Shown here: in pieces, positions 54,868 through 63,700 of the stretch
How positions within the stretch are numbered: the stretch's first letter is position 1
How the letters are laid out: every line of letters begins with the position of its first letter
Position numbers and translations under genes: made by a program
NCBI GenBank assembly: GCA_900542005.1
Contig: UQLW01000010.1
Coordinates: forward strand, 1 to 64,000
Direction: 5' to 3'
DNA: 64,000 nucleotides
DNA from: an uncultured Eubacteriales bacterium
GTDB lineage: Bacteria; Bacillota; Clostridia; Christensenellales; UMGS416
The notes under the pieces: model-generated
Told to the model about the DNA's origin: nothing
The model's input: the letters and a program-made list of their open reading frames with translations, nothing else
The model's database searches: none

Positions 54868-54977
54868 CGGTCGGTCTTCCCTTCTTCCTTGCTGCCATTT
54901 TGGACGGAAAAAAAGGAGGATTTTTCGCCGGAAAAGAAAAATATTCCAAGAAAAAAGGGAAAACAGGCGATGAAACG

Positions 54978-55001
54978 CAAAAAGCCGGGCAAAGCCCGGC
55001 T
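54978..55001 (-). terminator. Terminator after the BadF-type kinase gene
   Basis: An 8-bp GC stem (AGCCGGGC with GCCCGGCT, 3-base loop) is followed on the minus strand by TTTTTGCGTTT. It is 23 bp beyond the stop codon. Confidence 0.85.
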
Positions 55002-55023
55002 ATCGCAAACGCTTATGCTGCGG

Positions 55024-55995
55024 TTAATCGTCGTAATGGCACAGGAATTGGGCATAGCGGGTTTTCAGCAGGTTCAGCTCGTCCTCCGGAAGCTGGCTGC
55101 GCCCCTTCAGCGCCACCTCGACCACGCCGCCCATGATCGGCTCAAAAATGGGACGCCGTACCGGGGTCTGAGGCTGCTCGGCATGGATCAGCGCGGCAAA
55201 ATGCTCGAACATCACCGGTGCGCCCTTCCAGGCGGAGCCTGCAATGACGACGGGCACGGAAGGATCGAGCTTCTTATTGCGGTACATGGCCAGGCACTGG
55301 CGGGCCAGGATACCGGCCGCGTCCTTGTATACCTGGATTGCGGCCTCATCGCCCATACGGGCGGCGCGGCCGACCAGGGGAGAGAGGGAGGAAAGCTCCA
55401 CCCGCATGGAGCGGCCATGGAACACCCGGGGCACGACGCCCCACAGCGCGTCCAGCTCCCATTCCTTGATGATCATATCCTCGAGGATGGTAGCCGGGCC
55501 CCAGCCGTCATGGCCGGCGATGGCCGCGCTGACGCCATGCTGCCCGATCCAGCAGCCGGAGCCCTCGTCGCCGATAAAGCCGCCCCAGCCGCCGGTTACA
55601 TATTTGGCCTCGCCGTCCACATAGTCGACACGGGAGCCGGTGCCGGAGAGCACCGACACGCCGCGGCTGGCGGCAAGGCCGGCATATACGCCGTTAAAGC
55701 CCTCGGAAAGGGCCTCAAAACCGCTGCTTTTCAGTACAGCCTTTTCCCGCAGGATCTTCTCAGCCTCGGGATAGGGACCGGGGCCGGCGATAAAGAAGCG
55801 ATCCACCTGGCTGACGCCGGCGGCCGCCAAGCAGCCGTGGATACAGGCGGTCAGGTGCTCCTTGACCACCTCCATGCTCTCGAAATTGGTGTTCATTCCG
55901 CCGCTGCGGCCCATGCCCAGCAGGTTAAGGTCTTCGTCAAAAAGGATGGCGAGCGTTTTGGTGCCGCCGCCGTCCAGCGCCATAATGGTAGACAT
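55024..55995 (-). CDS. BadF/BadG-type kinase, probable N-acetylglucosamine kinase
   Basis: A 323-aa ASKHA-fold kinase: phosphate loop LDGGGTKTLAI, the second phosphate loop VSVLSGTGSRV, GGWGGFIGDEGSGCWIG and VVIAGSAWKG. These match the BadF/BadG branch that includes GlcNAc kinase, which phosphorylates C6 of amino sugars. The ATG at 55995 (GGGGAGAAATGC before it) is preferred to 56016. A lipoprotein with a GlcNAc-releasing domain follows, which supports amino-sugar salvage. Confidence 0.88.
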   Translation of the reverse strand: MSTIMALDGGGTKTLAILFDEDLNLLGMGRSGGMNTNFESMEVVKEHLTACIHGCLAAAGVSQVDRFFIAGPGPYPEAEKILREKAVLKSSGFEALSEGFNGVYAGLAASRGVSVLSGTGSRVDYVDGEAKYVTGGWGGFIGDEGSGCWIGQHGVSAAIAGHDGWGPATILEDMIIKEWELDALWGVVPRVFHGRSMRVELSSLSPLVGRAARMGDEAAIQVYKDAAGILARQCLAMYRNKKLDPSVPVVIAGSAWKGAPVMFEHFAALIHAEQPQTPVRRPIFEPIMGGVVEVALKGRSQLPEDELNLLKTRYAQFLCHYDD

Positions 55996-56248
55996 GCATT
56001 TCTCCCCTGTTCTCATTGCGCGGCGCTCCGCGCTTTACTTTGATTTTACCCCAAGAAAGGGTATCACGTCCCTGCCCGCCCGTCAATGCCCGCGGGCCGC
56101 GAAAACATTCATAATATTGACTATTCATTCACGGCATTGACATAAGCATCTAATTTTATGACGGGGGCGCGGCGGCATTTTTGGCAATCCGCGGTATATG
56201 GGCAGAGGATTTTTGCTGATATACTAAAGAAAAAGGAGGATACAGCCT

Positions 56249-57985
56249 ATGGAAAAGCTTTTACTTGCCGATCAGGGGCGGGCGCAGCTGCCGATCCAGC
56301 TTAACCCGGAGGCCTGCCCGGGCCAGGAGCGGGCGGCTGGCGAGCTGGCCCACTATCTGCGGCGGATTACGGGCGCGGACTTTGCAATCGAGCGCGGGAC
56401 GCTCTCGGAGGGCGTGATCGCGCTGGCCATAGACCCCTCGCTGGAAGAGGAGGCCTTTTGCATTGAGATAACCGGCCGGGGGCTGTCCCTTGCCGGCGGC
56501 AGCCTGCGGGGGCTGTTCTATAGCGTGTACGGCTTCCTGGAGGATGTGCTGGGCGTAGGCTTCTACACCCACGACGTGACGAAGATACCCCGCGCCCCGC
56601 GGCTGGAGCTAACGGCGGGCATCCTTCGGGATAAGCCAGCCTTGGAATACCGGCAGCTGGATGGAACCCTGGAGTATTTGCCCGATTGGCGGGCCCACAA
56701 CCGGCTCAACGCCGCGCGGACCGATGCGGCCGGCGCGCCGGTGGCGTCTCTGGAGCGCTATGGCGGCGGCAAGTCCTATTCGCTCTTTGTGCATACCTTC
56801 GATACCCTGGTGCCGGCGGCGCAATATTTTGACGAGCATCCCGAATACTATGCCATGATCGACGGGAAGCGGCGGCGGGAGGAAACGCAGCTGTGCCTGA
56901 CCAATCCCGAGGTGCTGGCCATCGCCATCGAGAGCGTGCGGCAGAACCTGCGGGCCCATCCGGAGGCCACCATCATCTCCGTATCCCAGAATGACTGGTA
57001 CAACCCCTGCCAGTGCCCGGAATGCGCCCGCGTGGACGCGGAGGAGGGCAGCCATGCAGGCACGCTGATCCGCTTTGTCAATGCCGTGGCCGAGGCGATT
57101 GAGGATGAGTTCCCCCATGTGGTGGTGGATACGCTGGCCTATCAATACACCCGCATGCCGCCGAAGCTCACCCGGCCCCGGCACAACGTGTGCGTGCGGC
57201 TGTGCTCCATCGAGTGCTGCTTCGGCCACCCGCTGGAGGCATGCAACCGGGTTGTGGGCCCCTTTGTCCGGTGGCATACGCCGGGCGCCCCGACCTTCCA
57301 GGAGGACCTTGCCGGCTGGGGGAAGATCTGTGACCGGGTCTATATCTGGGACTATGTGACCAATTTCGCCCAGTACTGGCTGCCCTTCCCTAATTTCCAT
57401 GTAATCGGGCCCAATATGCGGTTCTTTGTGAAAAACGGCGTCAAGGGCGTCTATGAGGAGGGCAACTACCACAGCCCCAGCCCCGACCTTAACGAGCTGC
57501 GGCAGTGGCTGCTGGCCAAGCTGATGTGGAACCCGGACTTTGACGTGAAGCAGGGCATCTATGACTTCACAGAGGCGGTATATGGCCCGGCGGCGGGCGA
57601 GATCCGCGCCTACATGGAGCTAATGGAAAAACGGGTGACCGAGGGGAATATCCACTTTGGCATCTATGAGCGGGCCGATGTGGCCTACCTGGACGAGGCG
57701 ACGCTCTCCCGCGCCCAGGCGCTGATGGCGGCGGCCCGGGCCAAGGAGCTGACGCTCTCCCAGCGGAACTATGTGGAAAAGGCGGCGCTTTCGGTGGAGT
57801 ACGCCGCGGTGGCCCAGGGGCTGCTGCAGGGGAACCGGGATGTGGAGCGCATCGACGCCATGATGGAGAAGGCCCGGGCTTTGGGCATCACCGAGCTGTG
57901 CGAATTCCTCCGGTGGGACGAGGTCTACGACCAGATGCTGGGCATCGGGCATCATATGCGGAACCTGTTCGCACCGGCGCGGTGA
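56249..57985 (+). CDS. DUF4838 protein, tandem copy 1 (glycosidase-like)
   Basis: The 578-aa protein has an N-terminal alpha/beta domain like those in front of GH20/GH67 enzymes (residues about 25-120: ERAAGELAHYLRRITGADF, GGSLRGLFYSVYGFLEDVLGVGFYTHD). It is followed by a DUF4838 barrel (SVSQNDWYNPCQCPECARVDAEEGS, YIWDYVTNFAQYWLPFPNF, GVKGVYEEGNY). There is no signal peptide. The enzyme class is unproven; the fold suggests hexosaminidase- or glucuronidase-like chemistry. The ATG has AAGGAGGATACAGCCT before it. It shares a 353-bp block, identical at every base, with the next gene. Confidence 0.85.
   Translation: MEKLLLADQGRAQLPIQLNPEACPGQERAAGELAHYLRRITGADFAIERGTLSEGVIALAIDPSLEEEAFCIEITGRGLSLAGGSLRGLFYSVYGFLEDVLGVGFYTHDVTKIPRAPRLELTAGILRDKPALEYRQLDGTLEYLPDWRAHNRLNAARTDAAGAPVASLERYGGGKSYSLFVHTFDTLVPAAQYFDEHPEYYAMIDGKRRREETQLCLTNPEVLAIAIESVRQNLRAHPEATIISVSQNDWYNPCQCPECARVDAEEGSHAGTLIRFVNAVAEAIEDEFPHVVVDTLAYQYTRMPPKLTRPRHNVCVRLCSIECCFGHPLEACNRVVGPFVRWHTPGAPTFQEDLAGWGKICDRVYIWDYVTNFAQYWLPFPNFHVIGPNMRFFVKNGVKGVYEEGNYHSPSPDLNELRQWLLAKLMWNPDFDVKQGIYDFTEAVYGPAAGEIRAYMELMEKRVTEGNIHFGIYERADVAYLDEATLSRAQALMAAARAKELTLSQRNYVEKAALSVEYAAVAQGLLQGNRDVERIDAMMEKARALGITELCEFLRWDEVYDQMLGIGHHMRNLFAPAR
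56885..57237 (+). repeat. 353-bp perfect direct repeat, copy A (within DUF4838 gene 1)
   Basis: Compared base by base, this stretch and 58817-59169 are identical, including all synonymous positions. The adjoining sequence on both sides has diverged. Such a sharp-edged block is the mark of gene conversion between tandem paralogues. Confidence 0.95.
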
Positions 57986-58180
57986 TCCGGCGGCTGGCGC
58001 GCTGCTTTTCGCCATATTTTCACCCGTGCAAAGGGCCGGCGCATCATGCGCCGGCCCTTTGCACGCCATGGAGGCAGTTACCACGGAAGGTCAAAATGTT
58101 CATCTTGTGGGCGGCCGCGGCCGGGGTGTATACTGAGCTTGGCCCCCTGCGGGGCAAGCGGACAAAAAGAGGTGGAAAAA

Positions 58181-59893
58181 ATGACGAAGCTTTTACTTGC
58201 GGATCAAGGGCAGGCCAAGCTGCCCATCCTGCTGGAGGCGGGCGCATGCCCGGGACAGCGCACGGCGGCCGGGGAGCTGGCCCATTACCTCAAGCGCATC
58301 ACCGGCGCGGATTTCGAGCTGAAAGAGGGCGCCCATCCAGGCGATGCCATCGCCCTGAAGGTGGATGGGGCGCTGCCGGAGGAGGGCTTCCGGCTGAAGA
58401 CTGGAAACGGCGGGCTCACCATTGCCGGCGGCAGCCTGCGGGGACTTTTCTATGGGGTGTACGGCTTTCTGGAGGATGTGCTGGGCGTGGGCTTTTATGC
58501 CCATGATGTGACCCGCATCCCCACGGTGGAGCGCCTGGAGCTGGAGGAGTTGGATATAAGCGATCAGCCGGCCCTGGAATTCCGGCAGCTGGATAACCCC
58601 ATGAACGACTACGCCGACTGGCGGGCCCATAACCGGCTCAACGGGCCGGATCATAACCATGTATCGGCGGTAAAGGACGGCCTGAACCACTTTGGCGGGA
58701 TGAAGTCCTATTCGCTCTTTGTGCATACCTTTAACCGGCTGGTGCCGGTGGAGCAGTATTTTGACCAGCATCCGGAGTATTTTTCCATGGTGGACGGCCA
58801 GCGGATCCGCGAGCGGACGCAGCTGTGCCTGACCAATCCCGAGGTGCTGGCCATCGCCATCGAGAGCGTGCGGCAGAACCTGCGGGCCCATCCGGAGGCC
58901 ACCATCATCTCCGTATCCCAGAATGACTGGTACAACCCCTGCCAGTGCCCGGAATGCGCCCGCGTGGACGCGGAGGAGGGCAGCCATGCAGGCACGCTGA
59001 TCCGCTTTGTCAATGCCGTGGCCGAGGCGATTGAGGATGAGTTCCCCCATGTGGTGGTGGATACGCTGGCCTATCAATACACCCGCATGCCGCCGAAGCT
59101 CACCCGGCCCCGGCACAACGTGTGCGTGCGGCTGTGCTCCATCGAGTGCTGCTTCGGCCACCCGCTGGAAACCTGCGACCGGGTGACCGGCAGCTACTCC
59201 CACAACAGCAAGACCAGCGCCGCCAGCTTCCAGGAGGATCTCATCGGCTGGGGGAAGATCTGCGACCGGATCTATATCTGGGACTATGTGACCAACTTCC
59301 GCCACTACTGGCTGCCCTTCCCCAACTTCCATGTGCTGGGCCCCAATATGCAGTTCTTCGTGAAGAACGGCGTCAAGGGCGTCTATGAGGAGGGCAACTA
59401 CCAGTCGGTGAGCCCCGATCTCTTTGAGCTGCGGGGATGGCTGATGGCCAAGCTTTTGTGGAACCCGGACTTTGACGTGAAGCAGGGCATATACGACTTT
59501 ACAGAGGCGGTATACGGCCCGGCGGCGGGCGAGATCCGCGCCTATATCGAGCTGCTGGAAAAGCGGGTGACCGAAGGGAACATCCACTTTGGTATCTACG
59601 AGGGGCCGGACGTGGCCTACCTGGACGAGGCGACAATGGCCCGTGCCCAGGAGCTGATGGCGGCGGCCCAGGCCAAGGAGCTGACGCTGTCCCAGCGGAT
59701 CTATGTGGAAAAGGCGGCGCTTTCGGTGGAATTCGCCGCGGTAGGCCAGCAGATCCTGAAGGGTCAGGTGGACGCTGCGCGCATTGATGCCATGATGGAC
59801 AAGGGCCGCACCCTGGGGATCACCTACATCAGCGAGGGCTGCCCCTGGGATCTGGCCCATGAAGGCATGCTGCAGGGTAAGCTGTACCGGTAA
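58181..59893 (+). CDS. DUF4838 protein, tandem copy 2 (glycosidase-like)
   Basis: A 570-aa paralogue of the preceding gene with the same layout. The ATG at 58181 (AGAGGTGGAAAAA before it) matches the start of the first copy; a longer frame from 58046 is not supported. The middle, 58817-59169, is identical at every base to 56885-57237 of the first copy. Sequences on both sides differ at many positions, for example NPMNDYADWRAHNRLN against GTLEYLPDWRAHNRLN. It is followed by the esterase gene on the same strand, so the three may degrade one acetylated glycan. Confidence 0.85.
   Translation: MTKLLLADQGQAKLPILLEAGACPGQRTAAGELAHYLKRITGADFELKEGAHPGDAIALKVDGALPEEGFRLKTGNGGLTIAGGSLRGLFYGVYGFLEDVLGVGFYAHDVTRIPTVERLELEELDISDQPALEFRQLDNPMNDYADWRAHNRLNGPDHNHVSAVKDGLNHFGGMKSYSLFVHTFNRLVPVEQYFDQHPEYFSMVDGQRIRERTQLCLTNPEVLAIAIESVRQNLRAHPEATIISVSQNDWYNPCQCPECARVDAEEGSHAGTLIRFVNAVAEAIEDEFPHVVVDTLAYQYTRMPPKLTRPRHNVCVRLCSIECCFGHPLETCDRVTGSYSHNSKTSAASFQEDLIGWGKICDRIYIWDYVTNFRHYWLPFPNFHVLGPNMQFFVKNGVKGVYEEGNYQSVSPDLFELRGWLMAKLLWNPDFDVKQGIYDFTEAVYGPAAGEIRAYIELLEKRVTEGNIHFGIYEGPDVAYLDEATMARAQELMAAAQAKELTLSQRIYVEKAALSVEFAAVGQQILKGQVDAARIDAMMDKGRTLGITYISEGCPWDLAHEGMLQGKLYR
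58817..59169 (+). repeat. 353-bp perfect direct repeat, copy B (within DUF4838 gene 2)
   Basis: Partner of 56885-57237, in direct orientation, 1,932 bp further on. Recombination between the copies would delete one gene's worth of sequence and fuse the two. Confidence 0.95.
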
Positions 59894-60015
59894 AGCGCCC
59901 CAGCGGGAATATAGGGGCAGCGGCGCCGCCGCTGCCCCTTTGCCCTTTATCCAGCCGGCGGGCAAAGCGTTCCGTGAACCGTATGGCGCTCCGGCGCCAA
60001 GAAGGAGGAATATCG

Positions 60016-60744
60016 ATGGCCCTGTTAACCCTGAACTTTGAAAGCCAGTATCTTATGAATAACCATGAGGTGAGCGTCATCCTGCCGGACAAGCCCCGGG
60101 GCATGACGCCGGAGGGCTTTTATGGCAGCGGGCGGCGCTATCCGGTGCTATGGCTGCTGCACGGTACCTTCGGCGATCACAGCGACTGGATCCGCAAGAG
60201 CAATATTGAGCTGTACGCCTGTGAAAACGACCTGATTGTGGTGATGCCCAGTGCCCTGAACAGCGATTACCTGGACTGGCCGGGCTTTGGGACCGGATAC
60301 CAGGGATGGGAATATCTGGAGAAGGAGCTGATGCCGCTGGTGCATCATTGGCTTCCCGCCTCCCCACGGCGGGAGGATAACTATATCGCCGGGCTGTCCA
60401 TGGGCGGTATGGGCGCGATCCAGTATGCGGTGGGGCTGCCGGAGCGGTTTGCGGCGGCGGCTGTGCTCAGCTGGGCCCCGGTTAACCTGCGGGCGCAGCT
60501 GGCCCAGGGCCGCCTGCCCGATTCGCCCCGGGAGGCCAACCGCATCGCGGCGGCCGGCAGCGTGGAGAACTACCTCAACAGCGCCGTCAACGTATGGGAC
60601 CGCCTGCCGGGCAGCATCCGGGAGGGGAACCTGCCCCGGTTGTATTTCGCCATGGGCAAGGAGGATTTCCTCTATGAGAATTTCCAGGCCTTCCGGCAAT
60701 ATGCCGGGGAGATCGGGCTGGATGCAGTGATAGAGTGCATTTGA
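60016..60744 (+). CDS. Esterase of the tributyrin esterase/S-formylglutathione hydrolase type, C-terminus lost
   Basis: The 242-aa protein is an alpha/beta hydrolase: YPVLWLLHGTFGDHSDW for the oxyanion region, Ser128 in AGLSMGGMGA, and the acidic residue in MGKEDFLYEN. Family members are about 260-270 aa and end with a catalytic His in a GHEW-like motif. This frame stops after LDAVIECI, before that motif, and composition changes just downstream. It is therefore truncated, by real recombination or by a wrong join. The start ATG has GAAGGAGGAATATCG before it. An intact version would remove acetyl groups from sugars. Confidence 0.82.
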   Translation: MALLTLNFESQYLMNNHEVSVILPDKPRGMTPEGFYGSGRRYPVLWLLHGTFGDHSDWIRKSNIELYACENDLIVVMPSALNSDYLDWPGFGTGYQGWEYLEKELMPLVHHWLPASPRREDNYIAGLSMGGMGAIQYAVGLPERFAAAAVLSWAPVNLRAQLAQGRLPDSPREANRIAAAGSVENYLNSAVNVWDRLPGSIREGNLPRLYFAMGKEDFLYENFQAFRQYAGEIGLDAVIECI

Positions 60745-60809
60745 AAATTCGCTTCGGCGGAGGAAGAAAGAACGGCTGCCCGGCCGGAAGATGGGAGGAT
60801 TTTGCGTTT

Positions 60810-61892
60810 ATGAAAAGAATAACGACCGTGTGCGGGGATATTGCTCCGGAGAACCTGGGATTTACGGATATGCATGAACATATTATGTTCAATGGCGCGG
60901 ATATGGGGGCAATCTGCAGACCGGCCATGCCCACGGACCTGCCGGTAAAATATGAGGATAAGGTTTCGCTGGAGAATATCGGTTTTTTGAAGAGAAACTT
61001 TCCGCTTGTAGCAGATGCCATGGATCTGAACGATGAGGAAGCCATGACCAGGGAGGTACAGGAGTATAAAGATTCCGGCGGAGATTCCATGGTGGAGCTG
61101 AGTGTCCCGGGAATCCGCCTGGATGTAAAGGCAGTGAAGCGTATTTCACAAAAGACAGGAGTCAATGTTATTACAGCAACTGGCTATTATGTGGAGTCCT
61201 CCTGGTCGGGAAAATATGACGGCTGGAGTATCCGGCAGTTCTACGACCATATGATAGATGAAATAGAAAACGGAATCGAGGATACACAGATAAAGCCGGG
61301 TTGTGTGAAAATTGCACTCAATGATTTTACAGAGGCGGAGGAAAAAGCTCTCCGGGCAGGCGGACAGGCCGCAAAAGACACAGGTATGTCCATTACGGTA
61401 CACCCGGACTATGCCTACGGTGGTACTCCGGGTGAAATTGTGGAGATACTCGTGGAGGAAGGTGTGGATCCGGAGAAGATCGTGATCGCCCACATGGAAA
61501 CAACCGTAAAAAGACCCATGAAGGAAATGGTCCTCTACCCGGAAAAATGGGGACTGGACTTGGATGTGGCAAAAAGGGTGCTGGATAAAGGAGCAAACTT
61601 TTCTGTAGAATTTTTATCCGGTGATATTGGCCTGGAAGCATTGGGGACTGCGCCGATTCCGGATTGGATGAAGATGGCAGGCATTGTACGCCTCATCCAG
61701 CAGGGATACAGCAGTCAGATTGTACTTGGCACGGACATGTGTGTGAAGACCATGTGCAGACAGTTTGGAGGAGAGGGGTACTGCAGACTGACAAAATTCG
61801 GAGTTCCTGCACTGAAGAAATACGGGGAGGTCTCTGATCTGGCTGTCCGTAACATGACTGTAAATAATCCGGCCAGGATTCTTGCCTATTAA
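60810..61892 (+). CDS. Phosphotriesterase-family metallohydrolase
   Basis: A 360-aa member of the phosphotriesterase (PTE) family. His22 and His24 (TDMHEH) start the binuclear metal site; further ligands are seen in VHPDYAYG, IAHMET and the Asp in LGTDMCVK; VKIAL holds the likely bridging carboxylated lysine. Related proteins are lactonases or sugar-lactone hydrolases. The ATG at 60810 follows GGGAGG with a longish spacer. Composition and codon choice are AT-richer than everything from 49 to 60.7 kb, so it belongs to a different sequence block. A terminator follows. Confidence 0.88.
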   Translation: MKRITTVCGDIAPENLGFTDMHEHIMFNGADMGAICRPAMPTDLPVKYEDKVSLENIGFLKRNFPLVADAMDLNDEEAMTREVQEYKDSGGDSMVELSVPGIRLDVKAVKRISQKTGVNVITATGYYVESSWSGKYDGWSIRQFYDHMIDEIENGIEDTQIKPGCVKIALNDFTEAEEKALRAGGQAAKDTGMSITVHPDYAYGGTPGEIVEILVEEGVDPEKIVIAHMETTVKRPMKEMVLYPEKWGLDLDVAKRVLDKGANFSVEFLSGDIGLEALGTAPIPDWMKMAGIVRLIQQGYSSQIVLGTDMCVKTMCRQFGGEGYCRLTKFGVPALKKYGEVSDLAVRNMTVNNPARILAY

Positions 61893-62178
61893 ATCAGGGT
61901 ATTTAAGAATTTTGGGCTGTGAACCAAACAAAAGAATCAGTATCCTGCATAAGAATCAGGAGTACGCTCCCTGCCGGGATGGGTATTCCTGGTTTTTTAT
62001 TTGCTGTAATTTATATAAAGGGGGAACAGCGGGACTCGGATATACAAATAAAATATAATATAAGTATGGTATTGCAAAATTAAAAATTGCATTATATACT
62101 GATATTAAAGAATAAATACATGATTTTATATTTTTTGTCACATGTTGGTATCCCAAGAGATGTCTCTCCCTGGAAGAG
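61893..62178. other. AT-rich intergenic stretch with terminator
   Basis: A terminator-like hairpin (CAGGAGTAC at 61957-61965 with GTATTCCTG at 61983-61991, one G-T pair) is followed by GTTTTTTATTT and ends the PTE-like gene. After it the sequence is very AT-rich with no frame of note until about 62140, where homology to the next, truncated gene begins. Confidence 0.6.
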
Positions 62179-62703
62179 ATGATCTGCCTGCCGGATGATG
62201 CGGCAGAGTTAAAAGAGTATCTTCCCAGGTATAAAGTACATTTGGTTGATCCCAAGAACACAGACCCGGGTAAATTTCCCGGTGACTGGAGGCTGATATT
62301 GGAAACATTGAGCTGTGGAAACCATAAAAAGGATCTTATACAGTATATTAAAAATCATGAAAGAGAACTGGAGGGTCTGTCTGCAAAAGCCAGCAGAGCT
62401 TTGCTTACAATGCTGGGAAGCGACATGAAACGAAAATATTATAAGGAGGAGATCACTGTGTGCAGAGCATTGGAAGAATTAAAAGAGGAAGGAAAGTCAG
62501 AAGGAAAAATAGAGGGAAAAAGGGAGGAGGAGGTCAATATTATACGTAAAATGCTGAGAAAGAGACTTACAGTGATAACCATCTGTCATTGGCTCGATGT
62601 GGAGGAGGAATTTGTTAAAACAGTTGCAGAACTGCAGGATAAATACCCTGATTACAGCAGTTCACAGATTTTGAATGCATATGAGTCAGAAAATAAGCAT
62701 TGA
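62179..62703 (+). pseudogene. C-terminal remnant of a PD-(D/E)XK nuclease-family transposase/Rpn-like protein
   Basis: The frame (174 aa from its first ATG) matches only the C-terminal part of the Rpn/PD-(D/E)XK nuclease-type proteins common in Lachnospiraceae: LPDDAAELKEYLPRYKVHLVDP, the helix SAKASRALLTMLG, the charged coiled coil (KEEGKSEGKIEGKREEE) and a C-terminal helix-turn-helix-like part. Homology appears to begin slightly before the ATG, near 62140. The N-terminal nuclease core is missing, replaced by AT-rich noncoding sequence. It is most likely a pseudogene left by a mobile element. Confidence 0.65.
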
Positions 62704-62745
62704 CAAAGGAATAAAATCTTTTTTATAATAAATCCAGACCAGAGT

Positions 62746-62775
62746 AAAGAATCCGGCATTCCGGATTCTTTCTTT
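62746..62775 (+). terminator. Rho-independent terminator before the DtxR-like gene
   Basis: An 11-bp perfect stem (AAAGAATCCGG with CCGGATTCTTT, 4-base loop) is followed by CTTT. It lies about 40 bp after the remnant gene and ahead of the DtxR-like promoter region. Confidence 0.8.
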
Positions 62776-62786
62776 AAAAGATTGAA

Positions 62787-62802
62787 GTTAGTAAAGACTA
62801 AC
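62787..62802 (+). promoter_or_regulatory. Dyad resembling a DtxR-type operator
   Basis: GTTAGT and ACTAAC, 4 bases apart, form a perfect inverted repeat 34 bp before the DtxR-like gene. The half-site resembles the TTAG/CTAA arms of DtxR/IdeR boxes. Autoregulation by the encoded protein is a reasonable inference. Confidence 0.5.
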
Positions 62803-62836
62803 CAAATAAAGAAATACTGGAGAGGTAGAGAAGTGT

Positions 62837-63682
62837 ATGAAAACTGAATGTGTCAAAGATATTTTTCACGGAGAAATCGGACAAAATTTCCCATCTTCTA
62901 AAGGGGAGCGGGAGGAGGATCTCCTTGAAATACTCTACGAATGGCAGAAAAATGGAACCCAACCCACGAGCTCGGAGCTGTGCAGTAAGCTTGATATGGC
63001 AAAGCGGGAGCTGAATTACTATCTAAAGCAGATGGTAAAGCATGGTTATCTCTATAACCTGGATAACAGAGAGAAGCTTAAACTAACTGAATTTGGAAAA
63101 TCCCAGGGAGCACAGTGCCGGTTCCGCCATGAACGTCTTGCACAGTTTTTCCAGCTTATCGGAATGGAAGAGAAGCAGGCAGAGGAGGATGCCTGCCGTA
63201 TGGAACACGTGCTGAGTGATGAGGCTACAAAGAAAATATGTAATTTTTTGAATTATGGAGACACTTATGATCGTGTCATGCGTAATGCCAATCTTTATTC
63301 TATGTACAGGGAAGGATGGTATGAGTTTTATATGGGTATCTATTATACAGAGAAGAGATATCCAAGGATTTTGGCAAAAGAGTTTTTTTTGTTTTCCGAT
63401 GAGATTGCTTTAAATGTAAAAAGTGCAGAAAGTTATTTTTATCTGAGAAAAAAGGGCGAAGCAGAGATGGACAGTATCGACAGTATCTGGTACAGGGATG
63501 AAGAGGAATGGAAGCAGGCAGAAGAAACGAAAGAAGGTTATCAAATCCCCTCAGATATTTTTATATTTACCGTCTGCACGGATGATCCGGTGACAGAAGG
63601 GAGCTGTATGATTGCTTTTCCACCCAGGATACAGCCGCCAAAAGAAGAGGATATTCGGGAATTAAATGTACATATCTGGTAA
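62837..63682 (+). CDS. DtxR-like metal-dependent regulator with extra C-terminal domain
   Basis: A 281-aa protein. Residues about 25-85 form a winged helix (LLEILYEWQKNGTQPTSSELCSKLDMAKRELNYYLKQMVKHGYL), and residues about 90-135 the DtxR dimerisation segment (FRHERLAQFFQLIGMEEKQAEEDACRMEHVLSDEATKKI), which carries His, Glu and Cys of the metal sites. The remaining 145 residues are unlike known DtxR tails. Such proteins sense Fe2+ or Mn2+. A second regulator of the same type starts 18 bp later, so the pair is an operon. Confidence 0.8.
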   Translation: MKTECVKDIFHGEIGQNFPSSKGEREEDLLEILYEWQKNGTQPTSSELCSKLDMAKRELNYYLKQMVKHGYLYNLDNREKLKLTEFGKSQGAQCRFRHERLAQFFQLIGMEEKQAEEDACRMEHVLSDEATKKICNFLNYGDTYDRVMRNANLYSMYREGWYEFYMGIYYTEKRYPRILAKEFFLFSDEIALNVKSAESYFYLRKKGEAEMDSIDSIWYRDEEEWKQAEETKEGYQIPSDIFIFTVCTDDPVTEGSCMIAFPPRIQPPKEEDIRELNVHIW

Positions 63683-63700
63683 AGGAGAGAAAATTTGGGA

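Noticed and set aside
58193..59965. A 590-codon minus-strand frame
   Set aside because: Mirror of the second DUF4838 gene; the paralogous region at 56.6-57.5 kb shows a similar shadow, as expected from shared DNA rather than from a real protein.
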